Assembly: GCA_964617665.1 (NCBI GenBank)
Contig: CAZUAH010000076.1
Location: 1 to 38,798, forward strand
Length of the DNA stretch: 38,798 bases
Direction: 5' to 3'
DNA from: JADHUC01 sp964617665
GTDB lineage: Bacteria; Planctomycetota; Planctomycetia; Pirellulales; Pirellulaceae
Of the stretch, positions 1-8,155 are shown piece after piece. Position 1 is the first letter of the stretch, and the number at the start of each line of letters is the position of its first letter. The notes beneath the pieces were generated by a model. The model had not been told where the DNA came from, ran no database searches, and saw nothing but the letters and a program-made list of their open reading frames with translations. Position numbers and translations under genes: made by a program.

Positions 1-409
1 CCAGTTTCACAATCAGCGCAGCTGGCCCCGGCAGCGTGTTGACCGCCTCGACCGCCACGACCGTCCGGCCCGGCACGAGCAGATTGGTCACATCCCACCG
101 CTTGGGCTTGTGCCACGCGCTATTGTCTGTCTCGCTTTCGCCGACGCTTTGGCCGTTCAGGTAGAGCACAAACAGATTGTCGGCCGTGACGACCACCTCG
201 GCCGATTCCAACGCGGGGCTTTCAGGGATTGTCACCTCGGCGCGGAAATAGCCGACGCCGGCCGACATGGAACCCAGGTCTCCATTCGAACCGAACGAGG
301 GCCAAATCCACTTTGCACCATCGAAACTGAGCGGTTCGGCTTGAGCCAAGGCCACATGGCACGAGGCCAAAACGCCAATCATCCCCAGAACGAATCCACG
401 AAATCTCAT
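1..409 (-). CDS. Exported protein with jelly-roll (rhamnosidase-N-like) domain, C-terminus beyond window
   Basis: Only the first 136 codons lie inside the window; the frame is still open at base 1. The start at 409 is preceded by a good GGAGG ribosome site about six bases upstream. Residues 1-23 form a signal peptide (basic MRFRGF, hydrophobic core, ALAQA cleavage region), so the product is exported. Residues 25-136 look like a carbohydrate-binding beta-sandwich of the kind found at the start of alpha-L-rhamnosidases and many planctomycetal exported proteins: a WIWP segment, then FRAEVTIP, VTADNLFVLYLNG and DVTNLLVPGRTVVAVEA. The enzymatic part, if any, is outside the window, so no activity can be assigned. 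It could equally be the N-terminal module of a large propeller or cytochrome protein. The gene is divergent from the DUF1559 gene at 710. Confidence 0.75.
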   Translation of the reverse strand, partial: MRFRGFVLGMIGVLASCHVALAQAEPLSFDGAKWIWPSFGSNGDLGSMSAGVGYFRAEVTIPESPALESAEVVVTADNLFVLYLNGQSVGESETDNSAWHKPKRWDVTNLLVPGRTVVAVEAVNTLPGPAALIVKL

Positions 410-709
410 CTACAACCTCCGAAGTAGTACGTCATTGGTCACTCAGTTATGCACGATTCCGCGCAGGTATGCGTCGCGCGTCGTAACCCGTTGACTGAAG
501 AGTATAACTGAGAGCGTCCTTTGTTTCACGTCCCGTGGAACCTCCCCCATTGGTGCACGATTCTGCGAAAGTCTGGGCAGTTCGTTGTTTGAAGCGTGCC
601 CTTCCTATATACTGATCTGGTCCTTTTCACGAAGTCGCCCGGTTTCATCCGACGGGCAACGGCACCTCTAATCAAGAGCCCAACGTAGATCGCGAGAGAG
701 GGCGCGACA
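410..709. other. Divergent intergenic region
   Basis: This 300-base stretch separates two divergent genes and contains no convincing coding frame. It carries the ribosome site of the minus-strand gene at its left edge and a candidate sigma-70 promoter for the plus-strand gene at 585-613. No strong hairpin or repeat was seen. Confidence 0.5.
585..613 (+). promoter_or_regulatory. Candidate sigma-70 promoter for DUF1559 gene
   Basis: TTGTTT at 585-590 and TATACT at 608-613 are separated by 17 bases. The -10 is five of six to consensus, the -35 three of six. Transcription would begin near 620, giving a leader of about 90 bases before the start at 710. Inference from spacing and sequence only. 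Confidence 0.35.
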
Positions 710-1609
710 ATGCACAAGCGGTCTCCCGGTTTCACGCTCGTCGAGTTGCTCGTCGTGATCGCCATCATCGGTATTCTTGTTGCCCTATTGCTACCGGCCG
801 TGCAAGCTGCTCGAGAAGCAGCGCGACGCGTTCAATGTTCGAACAATCTTCACCAAATTGGCATTGCTTTGCACAGCTACCACGACACGAATCGAAGATT
901 CCCGCCGGGGATAACGTGGCCGAATCGGACATTATGGAGTGGTCACCTGCTTCCATATATGGAACAGCGGCCGATGTACGAGATGCTCGACGCTAATCTT
1001 ATGTGGACCGCAAGCCCGAATAGCGAAGCATGTGGCAGCTACCTCTCGACGTTTCGTTGTCCTTCCACGACTGCCCCAAGGCATATTACCGCACAAGGGA
1101 TAACCGATCGTGTCCCGTGCAGCTATCTGGCATGCACAAGCGGCACCGTCACGCGGGAATCGGCGCCGTCCGGTGCCGGTCCGTCACCGCTGGCGGGACG
1201 CCCCGACTCGGATGGCATCTTCTTTATCAACAGCGACACACGGCTTGCCGATGTACTGGATGGCTCCTCGTCGACCGTCGCAGTTGGTGAGACGGTTTTC
1301 ATCTTTAAGGGTCACGGGCCCGATCACACGGGCAGGAACCAATTCCTGGACCACTGGTACGTTGGAACGATGGAGGGATATGGCAACGAGGTGTCCGAGT
1401 CCATGGGATCGACGGGGGTCGCCATTAACTCATTTGATCTTCCCGTGTTCGTCGACGAAATGGAATTGGCCTTCAGCAGTCGACACCCGGGCGGTGGTCA
1501 AGTCGTGCTGGCCGACGGTTCGGTGATGTTCGTCTCGGAGGACATCGACCGGACGACCTGGTCGGCGATGGGCACATGCCGCGGCGGTGAGGTGGTCGGA
1601 TCGTACTGA
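710..1609 (+). CDS. DUF1559 prepilin-like protein (pseudopilin N-terminus, H-X9-DG C-terminus)
   Basis: A 299-residue member of the DUF1559 family that is strongly expanded in Planctomycetes. Residues 7-33 are a type IV prepilin/pseudopilin leader: cleavage is expected after the glycine of SPGFTLVE, followed by the hydrophobic helix LLVVIAIIGILVALLLPAV. The next segment AAREAARRVQCSNNLHQIG is typical of the family. The C-terminus carries the diagnostic H-X9-DG pattern (HPGGGQVVLADG). The middle is the usual beta-rich extracellular region with cysteines in CRSYLS-like and FRCPST contexts. The protein is probably processed by a prepilin peptidase and displayed at the cell surface or in a pseudopilus-like assembly; its molecular function is unknown. 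Family members usually occur as dispersed single genes, as here. It is convergent with the next gene, six bases apart. Confidence 0.93.
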   Translation: MHKRSPGFTLVELLVVIAIIGILVALLLPAVQAAREAARRVQCSNNLHQIGIALHSYHDTNRRFPPGITWPNRTLWSGHLLPYMEQRPMYEMLDANLMWTASPNSEACGSYLSTFRCPSTTAPRHITAQGITDRVPCSYLACTSGTVTRESAPSGAGPSPLAGRPDSDGIFFINSDTRLADVLDGSSSTVAVGETVFIFKGHGPDHTGRNQFLDHWYVGTMEGYGNEVSESMGSTGVAINSFDLPVFVDEMELAFSSRHPGGGQVVLADGSVMFVSEDIDRTTWSAMGTCRGGEVVGSY

Positions 1610-1615
1610 ACCATC

Positions 1616-2719
1616 TCAAAGCGTCTGTTTCCTGGTACCTTCAATTGCTCGCTCGCGGCCAAATCGTATCCCTGCCGTGCGCAAAACTGAGAAGGTCGCG
1701 ACCAGCGCCGCATACGCAAAGCACGCCGCGACACCCACGAAGACGATCGCTTCCTCGCGCCATTCGTCAATCACCACTAGTACCAGCAGTGCCAGGCCGA
1801 TCACAGCGACGAATGCCAACGCACATCGAAATGTGACTTGTCCGCCGCTGAGCACCGCCCAGCAGACGATCACGATACCCAAGGAGTCCAACCCCGCAAA
1901 AGACAACGACGCGATCATCTCCTCCACCGACGAAGTCCGGATGAGCCAACGTACGGTGGACGCCAAAAAGATCAGAGTGCCGATCGCCGTCATCAAGCCG
2001 AGCAAATGCAAGATCGAAAACTGCAGGTTTGCCTCGCCCGTCAAGCCGCGGCGGTGGGTCTGGACGTGGAAACGATAGCCAAATTGGCCGACGAGTGTAA
2101 ACAAGCCGGCGGCGACTACCAACTGCGGGAGTAACCACGGAAGAAACTCGTCCAGCTCATAATTGTCCATGAGCGAAAGCCAGAGCGTTAAGGCCGACCC
2201 TACGACCATTACGACTAGGCCTCGCGCGACAAACAACCGTCCACCGGCTCCCACCCAAACGCCAAGCAGCCCGAGTTGGAGATGAAACAGAGAGAATAAG
2301 CAGACCGTCAGGAATTCTGGCGACCTCCGTTCGCTTGCGAACAGAAGGAAAAGCAGTGCCGCGACCAAGTGCAGACCAATCAGCCAGCGGACTTGCCGGG
2401 GCAAACCATTGGGGAAAGTCGATACAACCTGGCCCATCGGGCAGGCCGTGCACGCCGTTGCACACAGTGATCGTTCTTCTGATTCAGCGAGCCTTACGTC
2501 CCGTGAAGCCGCTCGCTCGTCCTCCTCGTCGAAGATCCGCATGCCGATAGGGCGATATTGAATATGGTGCTCGCGCTCGCAACGACAACAGACGACTCGC
2601 TTGGCGGCAGCTGTTGGCGTGACGTTACCTTCGCCTTCCGAAACGCTCAGTTCCCGGCTGCCGCAGTACGGGCAAATGCCGGCCTGATATGTCGTTTCCC
2701 TATTGCCATCCTCGTCCAT
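1616..2719 (-). CDS. Zinc-ribbon multi-pass membrane protein, unknown function
   Basis: A 367-residue protein. The open frame extends upstream, but the ATG at 2719 is preferred because GGGAG lies eight bases before it; an in-frame ATG at 2746 is an alternative. The N-terminus has a zinc-ribbon-like pattern, CPYCG at residues 16-20 and CCRCE near 44-48, followed by a cysteine-rich CATACTACP stretch near residues 83-91. The rest contains about eight hydrophobic segments (for example LIGLHLVAALLFLLFA, LVVMVVGSALTLWLSL, LLPQLVVAAGLFTLVG) and ends in a basic tail. This is a small cytoplasmic metal-binding knuckle attached to a polytopic inner-membrane domain, a layout common among uncharacterised planctomycetal proteins. 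I do not recognise a named family. It is divergent from the AlkC-like gene and convergent with the DUF1559 gene. Confidence 0.75.
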   Translation of the reverse strand: MDEDGNRETTYQAGICPYCGSRELSVSEGEGNVTPTAAAKRVVCCRCEREHHIQYRPIGMRIFDEEDERAASRDVRLAESEERSLCATACTACPMGQVVSTFPNGLPRQVRWLIGLHLVAALLFLLFASERRSPEFLTVCLFSLFHLQLGLLGVWVGAGGRLFVARGLVVMVVGSALTLWLSLMDNYELDEFLPWLLPQLVVAAGLFTLVGQFGYRFHVQTHRRGLTGEANLQFSILHLLGLMTAIGTLIFLASTVRWLIRTSSVEEMIASLSFAGLDSLGIVIVCWAVLSGGQVTFRCALAFVAVIGLALLVLVVIDEWREEAIVFVGVAACFAYAALVATFSVLRTAGIRFGRERAIEGTRKQTL

Positions 2720-2812
2720 CGCTAGATCTCCCACGACGACGTTCATTCTACACCAAGGCGGCGCACGCATCAGGATGGCATCTCTGCAAATTCCGTGAAT
2801 GCAGGCCGGTTG

Positions 2813-2841
2813 TTGACCGAGATGAAAATCACCGGTACAAC
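2813..2841 (+). promoter_or_regulatory. Candidate sigma-70 promoter for AlkC-like gene
   Basis: TTGACC (2813-2818, five of six to consensus) and TACAAC (2836-2841, four of six) are separated by exactly 17 bases and lie about 30 bases before the start codon at 2874. Prediction by eye. Confidence 0.4.
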
Positions 2842-2873
2842 ACGGACCACGCTGACAGATCAAGGAGTATTCC

Positions 2874-3962
2874 ATGGCCGAACGACTCAAGGACATGTTC
2901 TTCACGGAATCGTCGATCAACGCTCTGGCCGATGCGATCAAGGGTCACTATGGACGCTTCAACAAGAAAAAATTCGTTCAATTGGTGTTCGACGAGGCGT
3001 TCAGGGAGATGGAACTCAAGCAAATGATGCGTCACACGACCGAATGCCTGAGCCAAACACTACCGAAGTCCTACAAGCAAGCCGTCAAGATACTGATGAA
3101 GGCAGCGCCGGAGGTCAAGGGCTTTGAAGCGATGTGCCTGCCCGACTATGCCGAGTTGTATGGCTTGGACGACTGGGATTTGTCCCTGGACGCGTTGGCG
3201 TGTTTCACGAAGTATTCGTCCTCGGAGTTTGCAATCCGCCCCTTCATCAAGAAGGATGCGAAGCGGGCCATGGCCTTCATGAAAAAGCTCGCCGACGATC
3301 CCGATGACAAAGTCCGACGCTTTGCCAGTGAAGGATGCCGGCCAAGACTGCCGTGGGCTATGGCATTGCCACAGTTCAAGAAAGACCCCAGCCCGATTCT
3401 TCCCATTTTGGAGAAACTCAAGGACGATGAGTCGGAGTTTGTCCGCAAGAGCGTCGCCAACAACTTGAACGACATCTCCAGGGACCATCCGAAACTGGTT
3501 CTGGACCTATGTGAGAAATGGCACGGCAAGTCGGGCCGCACCGACTGGATCATCAAGCACGCTTGCCGAACTATGCTCAAAGCCGGTGACCGGAGGGCCA
3601 TGTCACTGTTCGGCTTTGGCGATCCAAAGCAAATCGGCGTTGACAAGTTCAAGTTGCAGAAGAAATCCTTGGCCATTGGCGACCAACTGCACTTTTCCTT
3701 CGTACTGAAGGTCGGAACGAAGAAGGCGTGCAAGGTGCGACTCGAATACATCGTCTACTTTGCCAAGGCCAGCGGAAAGGTCGGCAAGAAGGTCTTCAAG
3801 ATCACGGAGAACACCTACCAACCCGGCGAGCAAGTCTTCACGCGCAAGCACTCATTCGCCGACATGTCCACGCGCAAACACCATCCCGGAAAACACGAAA
3901 TCGCAATCGTCGTTAACGGCGTCGAGAAGGCCAAAGAGGCTGTTCGATTGAGGAGTACGTGA
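2874..3962 (+). CDS. AlkC-like DNA alkylation repair protein (HEAT-like repeats plus C-terminal beta-sandwich)
   Basis: A 362-residue protein with AAGGAG seven bases before the ATG. Residues 1-245 are all helical and read as the HEAT-like repeat glycosylases AlkC/AlkD, which excise N3-/N7-alkylated purines without base flipping. Supporting segments are the start MAERLKDMFF, the helices around FDEAFREMELKQMMRHTTECL, and the repeats DDPDDKVRRFASEGCRPRLPW and DDESEFVRKSVANNLNDIS. The segment RFASEG.RPRLPWA is very characteristic of the AlkC branch. Residues 250-362 switch to beta-strands (LAIGDQLHFSFVLKVGTKKACKVRLEYIVYFAK and onward), matching the Ig-like domain known from the longer AlkC subtype such as the Pseudomonas fluorescens enzyme. 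It is a single cytoplasmic repair gene; no repair partner is adjacent. The exact lesion specificity is not visible. Confidence 0.85.
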   Translation: MAERLKDMFFTESSINALADAIKGHYGRFNKKKFVQLVFDEAFREMELKQMMRHTTECLSQTLPKSYKQAVKILMKAAPEVKGFEAMCLPDYAELYGLDDWDLSLDALACFTKYSSSEFAIRPFIKKDAKRAMAFMKKLADDPDDKVRRFASEGCRPRLPWAMALPQFKKDPSPILPILEKLKDDESEFVRKSVANNLNDISRDHPKLVLDLCEKWHGKSGRTDWIIKHACRTMLKAGDRRAMSLFGFGDPKQIGVDKFKLQKKSLAIGDQLHFSFVLKVGTKKACKVRLEYIVYFAKASGKVGKKVFKITENTYQPGEQVFTRKHSFADMSTRKHHPGKHEIAIVVNGVEKAKEAVRLRST

Positions 3963-4035
3963 CGGACGGGCCCATCTCTAGTGAGTGAAAAGAGAGACTC
4001 AGGCACCGCTAAGGCGACCGCCATCGAAACTGATC

Positions 4036-4827
4036 CTAATCCTCCGTCTCCTCTCGCACGCTTATCGTGACTCTCACGCCCTCCCTGCTGATGGCGGCTA
4101 CCACCTCGTTTACGCTGCGGCTCTTCAGCCCCGCCGATGCATGGATTATGACTCCGATGGTCGGATCCTTGCGGACGTGATCTGCGACATACTGTTCGAC
4201 TTGCTCGAGCGACATCTTTCGGCCGTCGATCTTAAGCTTCCCGTCTCGCCTCATGTCGATCTTGATCGAACTGGCCGGAACGGAAAAACGTGGCACTTCG
4301 AGTTTCGGCAGCAGATCCCTCACAACCTCACCTGCACGTAGCTGTTTCTGTTCAGCAAGCCATCGTTCCGACTCCTTCCTGAAGAAGACCACCATTTCAC
4401 GTGCAAGATCCGTTTCGTCCGTTTGTACGGACGTACCCAGCAAAGTCTCTAGGCCTTTCATTCGGTCGTGGTGCCTCTTCAATGCCGTGAATCCATCGTC
4501 GACTGCCTTCACCAACTCGTCGCTGACCATACCTCCTATCGCGCCGGCCTGTTCCTGCAACAGTAGTTCCCGCCGCAGCTTCGCCGACTCCCAAAACATG
4601 ATTCGAGCCGACCACATGGCCATCGCCTCGACATCATGAGCGGACATGGAGCGTTTCGCTTTCAATAGCGCGAGCTTCTGTTGATAGATCCGTTCGGCCG
4701 ACGTGCTCAATTCCCTGTCACTGTTGGCGGAGCCTTCTTCGCCGTCAGCGGGCAAGGGCGCAAAGAAAATGACAATGACCACCGACAAGCACAGGGCCCT
4801 ATCACGCACGTCATATCGTCTACACAT
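4036..4827 (-). CDS. Exported protein with C-terminal ExbD/TolR-like domain
   Basis: A 263-residue protein; the ATG at 4827 has GGAG eight bases upstream. Residues 1-30 form a signal peptide or signal anchor (CLSVVIVIFFAPLPADG). Residues 40-170 are charged and helical with coiled-coil character (IYQQKLALLKAKRSMS, KRHHDRMKGLETLLG). Residues 187-258 resemble the periplasmic domain of ExbD/TolR: IDMRRDGKLKIDGRKMSLEQ, then a helix, PTIGVIIHASAGLKS, and AISREGVRVTISV. Canonical ExbD has a short cytoplasmic tail and one membrane helix containing a proton-coupling aspartate directly before this domain. Here that aspartate is absent and a long helical region intervenes, so it is unlikely to be a motor subunit. 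No ExbB partner is nearby. It lies 55 bases downstream of the PQQ-fusion gene on the same strand and may be the last gene of that unit. Confidence 0.65.
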   Translation of the reverse strand: MCRRYDVRDRALCLSVVIVIFFAPLPADGEEGSANSDRELSTSAERIYQQKLALLKAKRSMSAHDVEAMAMWSARIMFWESAKLRRELLLQEQAGAIGGMVSDELVKAVDDGFTALKRHHDRMKGLETLLGTSVQTDETDLAREMVVFFRKESERWLAEQKQLRAGEVVRDLLPKLEVPRFSVPASSIKIDMRRDGKLKIDGRKMSLEQVEQYVADHVRKDPTIGVIIHASAGLKSRSVNEVVAAISREGVRVTISVREETED

Positions 4828-4882
4828 CGACGGAGCTCCGTACGAGTAGCAGGTAGTGATCAGAACTCAACGTCGGCGATGA

Positions 4883-7800
4883 CTACGGCGCGCCAAAGCA
4901 CAGCAACTTGCCACCTTCGGTGGTCAGGTACAGTCGGCCGGCGACGGCGATCAGACCATCGAACGCTGGCTGGCTGTCCAGCGGGTAGTTGGCCAGCTTC
5001 TCGCCGTCCTTGGCAGAGACAACCCACAGTTGAGCGCCCAGCTTTCCTTCGAACGAGGCATAAGGATCGTCTTCGGGCATGGCATCCGGCGGGCCGGCCA
5101 TGAACAGCTTGTCGCCAGCCAGGACCATGGCGCGGGCACGCAGCGGAATCTGTTTCGACCATTTGGGCGGAACGGCTCGCGAGAAGCCGGGGCCCTTTTC
5201 GCGGTCGATGGAATTGGGCGCCAAGATCGGCTCGTTGTCGTTGTCGTCTGCGAACAACTCATAACCCTCGCCGCCGGGCGTGAACGCGGGACTCAGCCGC
5301 AGTCGCTTGGTGAACACGTGCAGCCCGTAAGTCGTCTCCTCGTCGAATACAAGGATCTGGCCGGCCTTCGGCGCGTCGTTGGCATAGTAGAAGCCCGGCC
5401 ATCGGTTGCTGTACGACCAGAACGTCCGGTCGTACCAAAGGTCCTGGAGAAAACCGCCTGTGGCGATCAAATGTCGCCCCATGGTCCGGTCGCCAAGCGA
5501 CGAAGTTCGTTCCGGCGTTACGTCGTTAAGCTGTTTGTCGAATGCCATCTGGTACAGAAACAGATGCGTGCCGTCGGTGACCAGGACATCGGACTTGGTC
5601 CCATCCATGTCGAACGGCCGGCCCTCTTCCTCTTGCACGTCGGGCCAAGGGCCTTCGGCGCACGCCTCGTACAGCAATTCGCCCGTCTCCGCTACCAAGG
5701 CACTCAAGTAGACACCGCCGTCAAGGAAGCTAGACCGGCCAGCGGCTACGTAGGCGACACCATCCAACACCAGTACGTTACCGGGCACTGGCCACGGCGA
5801 TTCCACCTGCTCGAACGCGACCATCCGCCGATCGTCCGGCGCCGCTCGGAACCGCCATACCAATTCGCCGTCTGCGGCGCGTAAGCAGTAGACCCACCCA
5901 TCGTGACAGCCAAACAGAACCAGTCCGTCGTCGATGGTCGGAGGCGAATCCACGCGTGCCCCCGCCGTGAAGCTCCATTCAACCTGGCCGCCATCGGCAT
6001 CCAGACAACAGACTTCGTGGGAATCGAGCCGTGCCACGTATATCTTGCCACCGGCCATCACGGGCGGTGAAATTTTCCCACCCAGATCGGTCTGCCAGAC
6101 CGGCTTGACCTCCGTTGAAACCGCCGTCTTCGTATGCCCACTTCGCAAAGGATCACGACGATAGGTCGGCCAATCATCGCCGCCAGCCGCCGACTGCTGC
6201 CCGCTGACCGCACCGAACGCCGGTCCTTTCTCCAAGCGCTTTCCCTTCTTCGTCCTTTGTCCTCCGCCCTTCGTACTTGATTCGCTCGAGAGCGCCAGAA
6301 AACCCGTCATTTTGACGCCGGGATAACAGAAGCAATGGGACGGCGGTACGTACAACAGCCCGTTCGCCGGCACGAAGCCGTAGTGGCACATGGCCCGCAG
6401 CCAGTCGTTCCGCATGTGCTCTTCGCCTTTGATGTCCAAGAACTCGACCCCACGTTTCGTCAGCAGGAGGAAGCGATCGGTGGCCTTGCTGCGGTAGCAG
6501 CGGACGTGGTGCAACGGGCTGAACAACTGCCCCACTTCGATCGTCCGACGAACCTCGCCGGTCCGAGGATCGCGTCCATCACGTTTCACCGCCGTGCGGT
6601 CGCGACTGTGCATGCCGGGTTCGTCGCCACCCCACACCAAACCATCGGCGACGAACAGATCCGCTGGATGCGAGATACCAGGACCTGACACTTTGGGGCC
6701 GGTCCAGAGATTCTCGCCATCCTCGGCCGAGAAAGCAGCCACGCCCTTCGCGCCGGTGAACAACACAACATCGCCGTGCATGACCAGCGTTCCGCCCGAA
6801 TGACGCGAACCGCCGGGGGCGTTGCAGGCAGTGGTCCAACGCTTCTTACCGGTCTTCAAGTCAAGGCAGACAAGCTGTTGTTTGTCGCTATAGCAAACAC
6901 GACCATCGAGCGCGGCTAACGTTAGCACGATGACGTTTCGTGGCTCGTTTCGCCACAATTCTTCGCCCGACTCGGCGTCGACAGCGACGATCGCGGCGGA
7001 GCCTGGAGGCCCGATCGAGAATTCGTTGGGATTGAGCCGGCGTTTTGGTTTCGATTTCGGCGGCTTGGCGACACTGAGCGTCTCGCGAACGCAAAGCAGC
7101 AACACGCCATCCGACAGGATCATCTCGTCCGTGCCCATGGTGCCATCAATCGTGCGAATCTCCTCGCCCGTGGCCGCATCTAGGACGGTGACCGGCGCCT
7201 TGTAGCCGAACGTGACGAACACACGCTTCCCGTCGGTCACGACGCGGCGATTCAGCGTCAACGGGGCACTCCACATGCCACGTGTGTTCCATTCGCGATA
7301 GCCCCAGTTTGGCACCGGACGTTTCCACAGGAACTTACCACTGAACGCGTCACGAGCCACCAGGGACCATCGACCCGGGAAACGCAGATCCGGAAGCCCG
7401 ATCATGCCTTCGTCCAAAATGTAAAACATTCGCCCGTCCGCCATCACCAGCGAGTTGATGCTGGGGTTGAACTCGTGGCTGCGGGACCAGAGCGGATCGG
7501 CGACCCAGCGAACGTGCTTGGGCGGACCGACTTCCGTGTCCGCAGCAACTGCGTTACCCGAGGCATCATGCATATAGTGCGTCCACTCGTCGATGTTCTT
7601 GGGCCGCGGCTTGACGGTGTTCTTCCAGCCGTTACTTGTCCTGGAACAGATCACGCCACCCGGTGCGACAACTCGCATCACTTCGTCTCGCGTCACCTCG
7701 CCCAGTTTTTCGATCACCAGCACGTTCACCAAGTTGTCGAGGTACGGCAATCGCGCACCCGCAACTCGATCTGCTGACACGCCGCCGTAGGCGTCAACCG

Positions 7801-8080
7801 ATCGTATGTGCTCGCGTGCCTTTTCGACATTTGCCGCGTCAGTATCCAGCCCCTGAACGAGGTAGCGGTCATTTGCCTTCAGCGCCGTCGTCAACTTGCC
7901 GTCGCCGCAGCCCAAGTGCACGACGAATCCGCCTTCGCAACCAGCAGACGTGAGAATTTCTTTCGCCGAAGCAGACGCGTCCTGCCCCGTTGCTGTTTCC
8001 ACCGAGACAGCAAACGAGATAGACGCAATTGTGCAGAATACTGCGAGCAGAAAACCCTTACCTTTGCGTGCTGCGAACAT
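4883..8080 (-). CDS. Exported methyltransferase-like/PQQ beta-propeller fusion (copy 1)
   Basis: A 1065-residue protein. The ATG at 8080 is chosen because GGAG lies seven bases before it and a signal peptide follows (KGFLLAVFCTIASISFA); the frame extends 22 codons further upstream. Residues 38-150 resemble a class I SAM methyltransferase: motif I VVHLGCGDG (53-61), acidic strand VQGLDTD (75-81), and RVVAPGG (136-142). A conserved DEWTHYMHDASGN linker follows. The rest is two BamB/PQQ-type propellers with tryptophan-docking repeats such as AVDAESGEELW, CLDLKTGKKRW and CLDADGGQVEW, the second opening with DDWPTYRRDPLRSG. Propellers of this family bind ligands or partner proteins, and quinoprotein enzymes use PQQ, but no dehydrogenase active site was identified. 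A methyltransferase domain behind a signal peptide is odd because SAM is cytoplasmic. It lies 75 bases downstream of the DUF5060 gene. Confidence 0.85.
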   Translation of the reverse strand: MFAARKGKGFLLAVFCTIASISFAVSVETATGQDASASAKEILTSAGCEGGFVVHLGCGDGKLTTALKANDRYLVQGLDTDAANVEKAREHIRSVDAYGGVSADRVAGARLPYLDNLVNVLVIEKLGEVTRDEVMRVVAPGGVICSRTSNGWKNTVKPRPKNIDEWTHYMHDASGNAVAADTEVGPPKHVRWVADPLWSRSHEFNPSINSLVMADGRMFYILDEGMIGLPDLRFPGRWSLVARDAFSGKFLWKRPVPNWGYREWNTRGMWSAPLTLNRRVVTDGKRVFVTFGYKAPVTVLDAATGEEIRTIDGTMGTDEMILSDGVLLLCVRETLSVAKPPKSKPKRRLNPNEFSIGPPGSAAIVAVDAESGEELWRNEPRNVIVLTLAALDGRVCYSDKQQLVCLDLKTGKKRWTTACNAPGGSRHSGGTLVMHGDVVLFTGAKGVAAFSAEDGENLWTGPKVSGPGISHPADLFVADGLVWGGDEPGMHSRDRTAVKRDGRDPRTGEVRRTIEVGQLFSPLHHVRCYRSKATDRFLLLTKRGVEFLDIKGEEHMRNDWLRAMCHYGFVPANGLLYVPPSHCFCYPGVKMTGFLALSSESSTKGGGQRTKKGKRLEKGPAFGAVSGQQSAAGGDDWPTYRRDPLRSGHTKTAVSTEVKPVWQTDLGGKISPPVMAGGKIYVARLDSHEVCCLDADGGQVEWSFTAGARVDSPPTIDDGLVLFGCHDGWVYCLRAADGELVWRFRAAPDDRRMVAFEQVESPWPVPGNVLVLDGVAYVAAGRSSFLDGGVYLSALVAETGELLYEACAEGPWPDVQEEEGRPFDMDGTKSDVLVTDGTHLFLYQMAFDKQLNDVTPERTSSLGDRTMGRHLIATGGFLQDLWYDRTFWSYSNRWPGFYYANDAPKAGQILVFDEETTYGLHVFTKRLRLSPAFTPGGEGYELFADDNDNEPILAPNSIDREKGPGFSRAVPPKWSKQIPLRARAMVLAGDKLFMAGPPDAMPEDDPYASFEGKLGAQLWVVSAKDGEKLANYPLDSQPAFDGLIAVAGRLYLTTEGGKLLCFGAP
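6240..6278 (-). repeat. Degenerate 7-base tandem repeat inside propeller linker
   Basis: On the minus strand this stretch reads as successive heptads ACGAAGG, GCGGAGG, ACAAAGG, ACGAAGA. It lies inside the PQQ-fusion gene and encodes a TKGGGQRTKKGK-type basic linker between the two propellers. The paralogue at 12699-15905 lacks this extra segment. It looks like an in-frame microsatellite insertion. Confidence 0.6.
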
Positions 8081-8155
8081 GGCAGATCTCCTGTATGTTG
8101 TATTGTTGCCGTTGAGCCTCACGGGAATCATCCGCTTACGATACACGCCAACCGA

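Noticed and set aside
3963..4035. Terminator between the AlkC-like and ExbD-like genes
   Set aside because: Only very short inverted pieces (GAGT/ACTC, TCTCT/AGAGA) were found, with no T-run.
5030..5884. Long open frame of 284 codons on the plus strand
   Set aside because: It lies antisense to the PQQ-fusion gene, has no ribosome site, and its translation has no recognisable domain or sensible composition.
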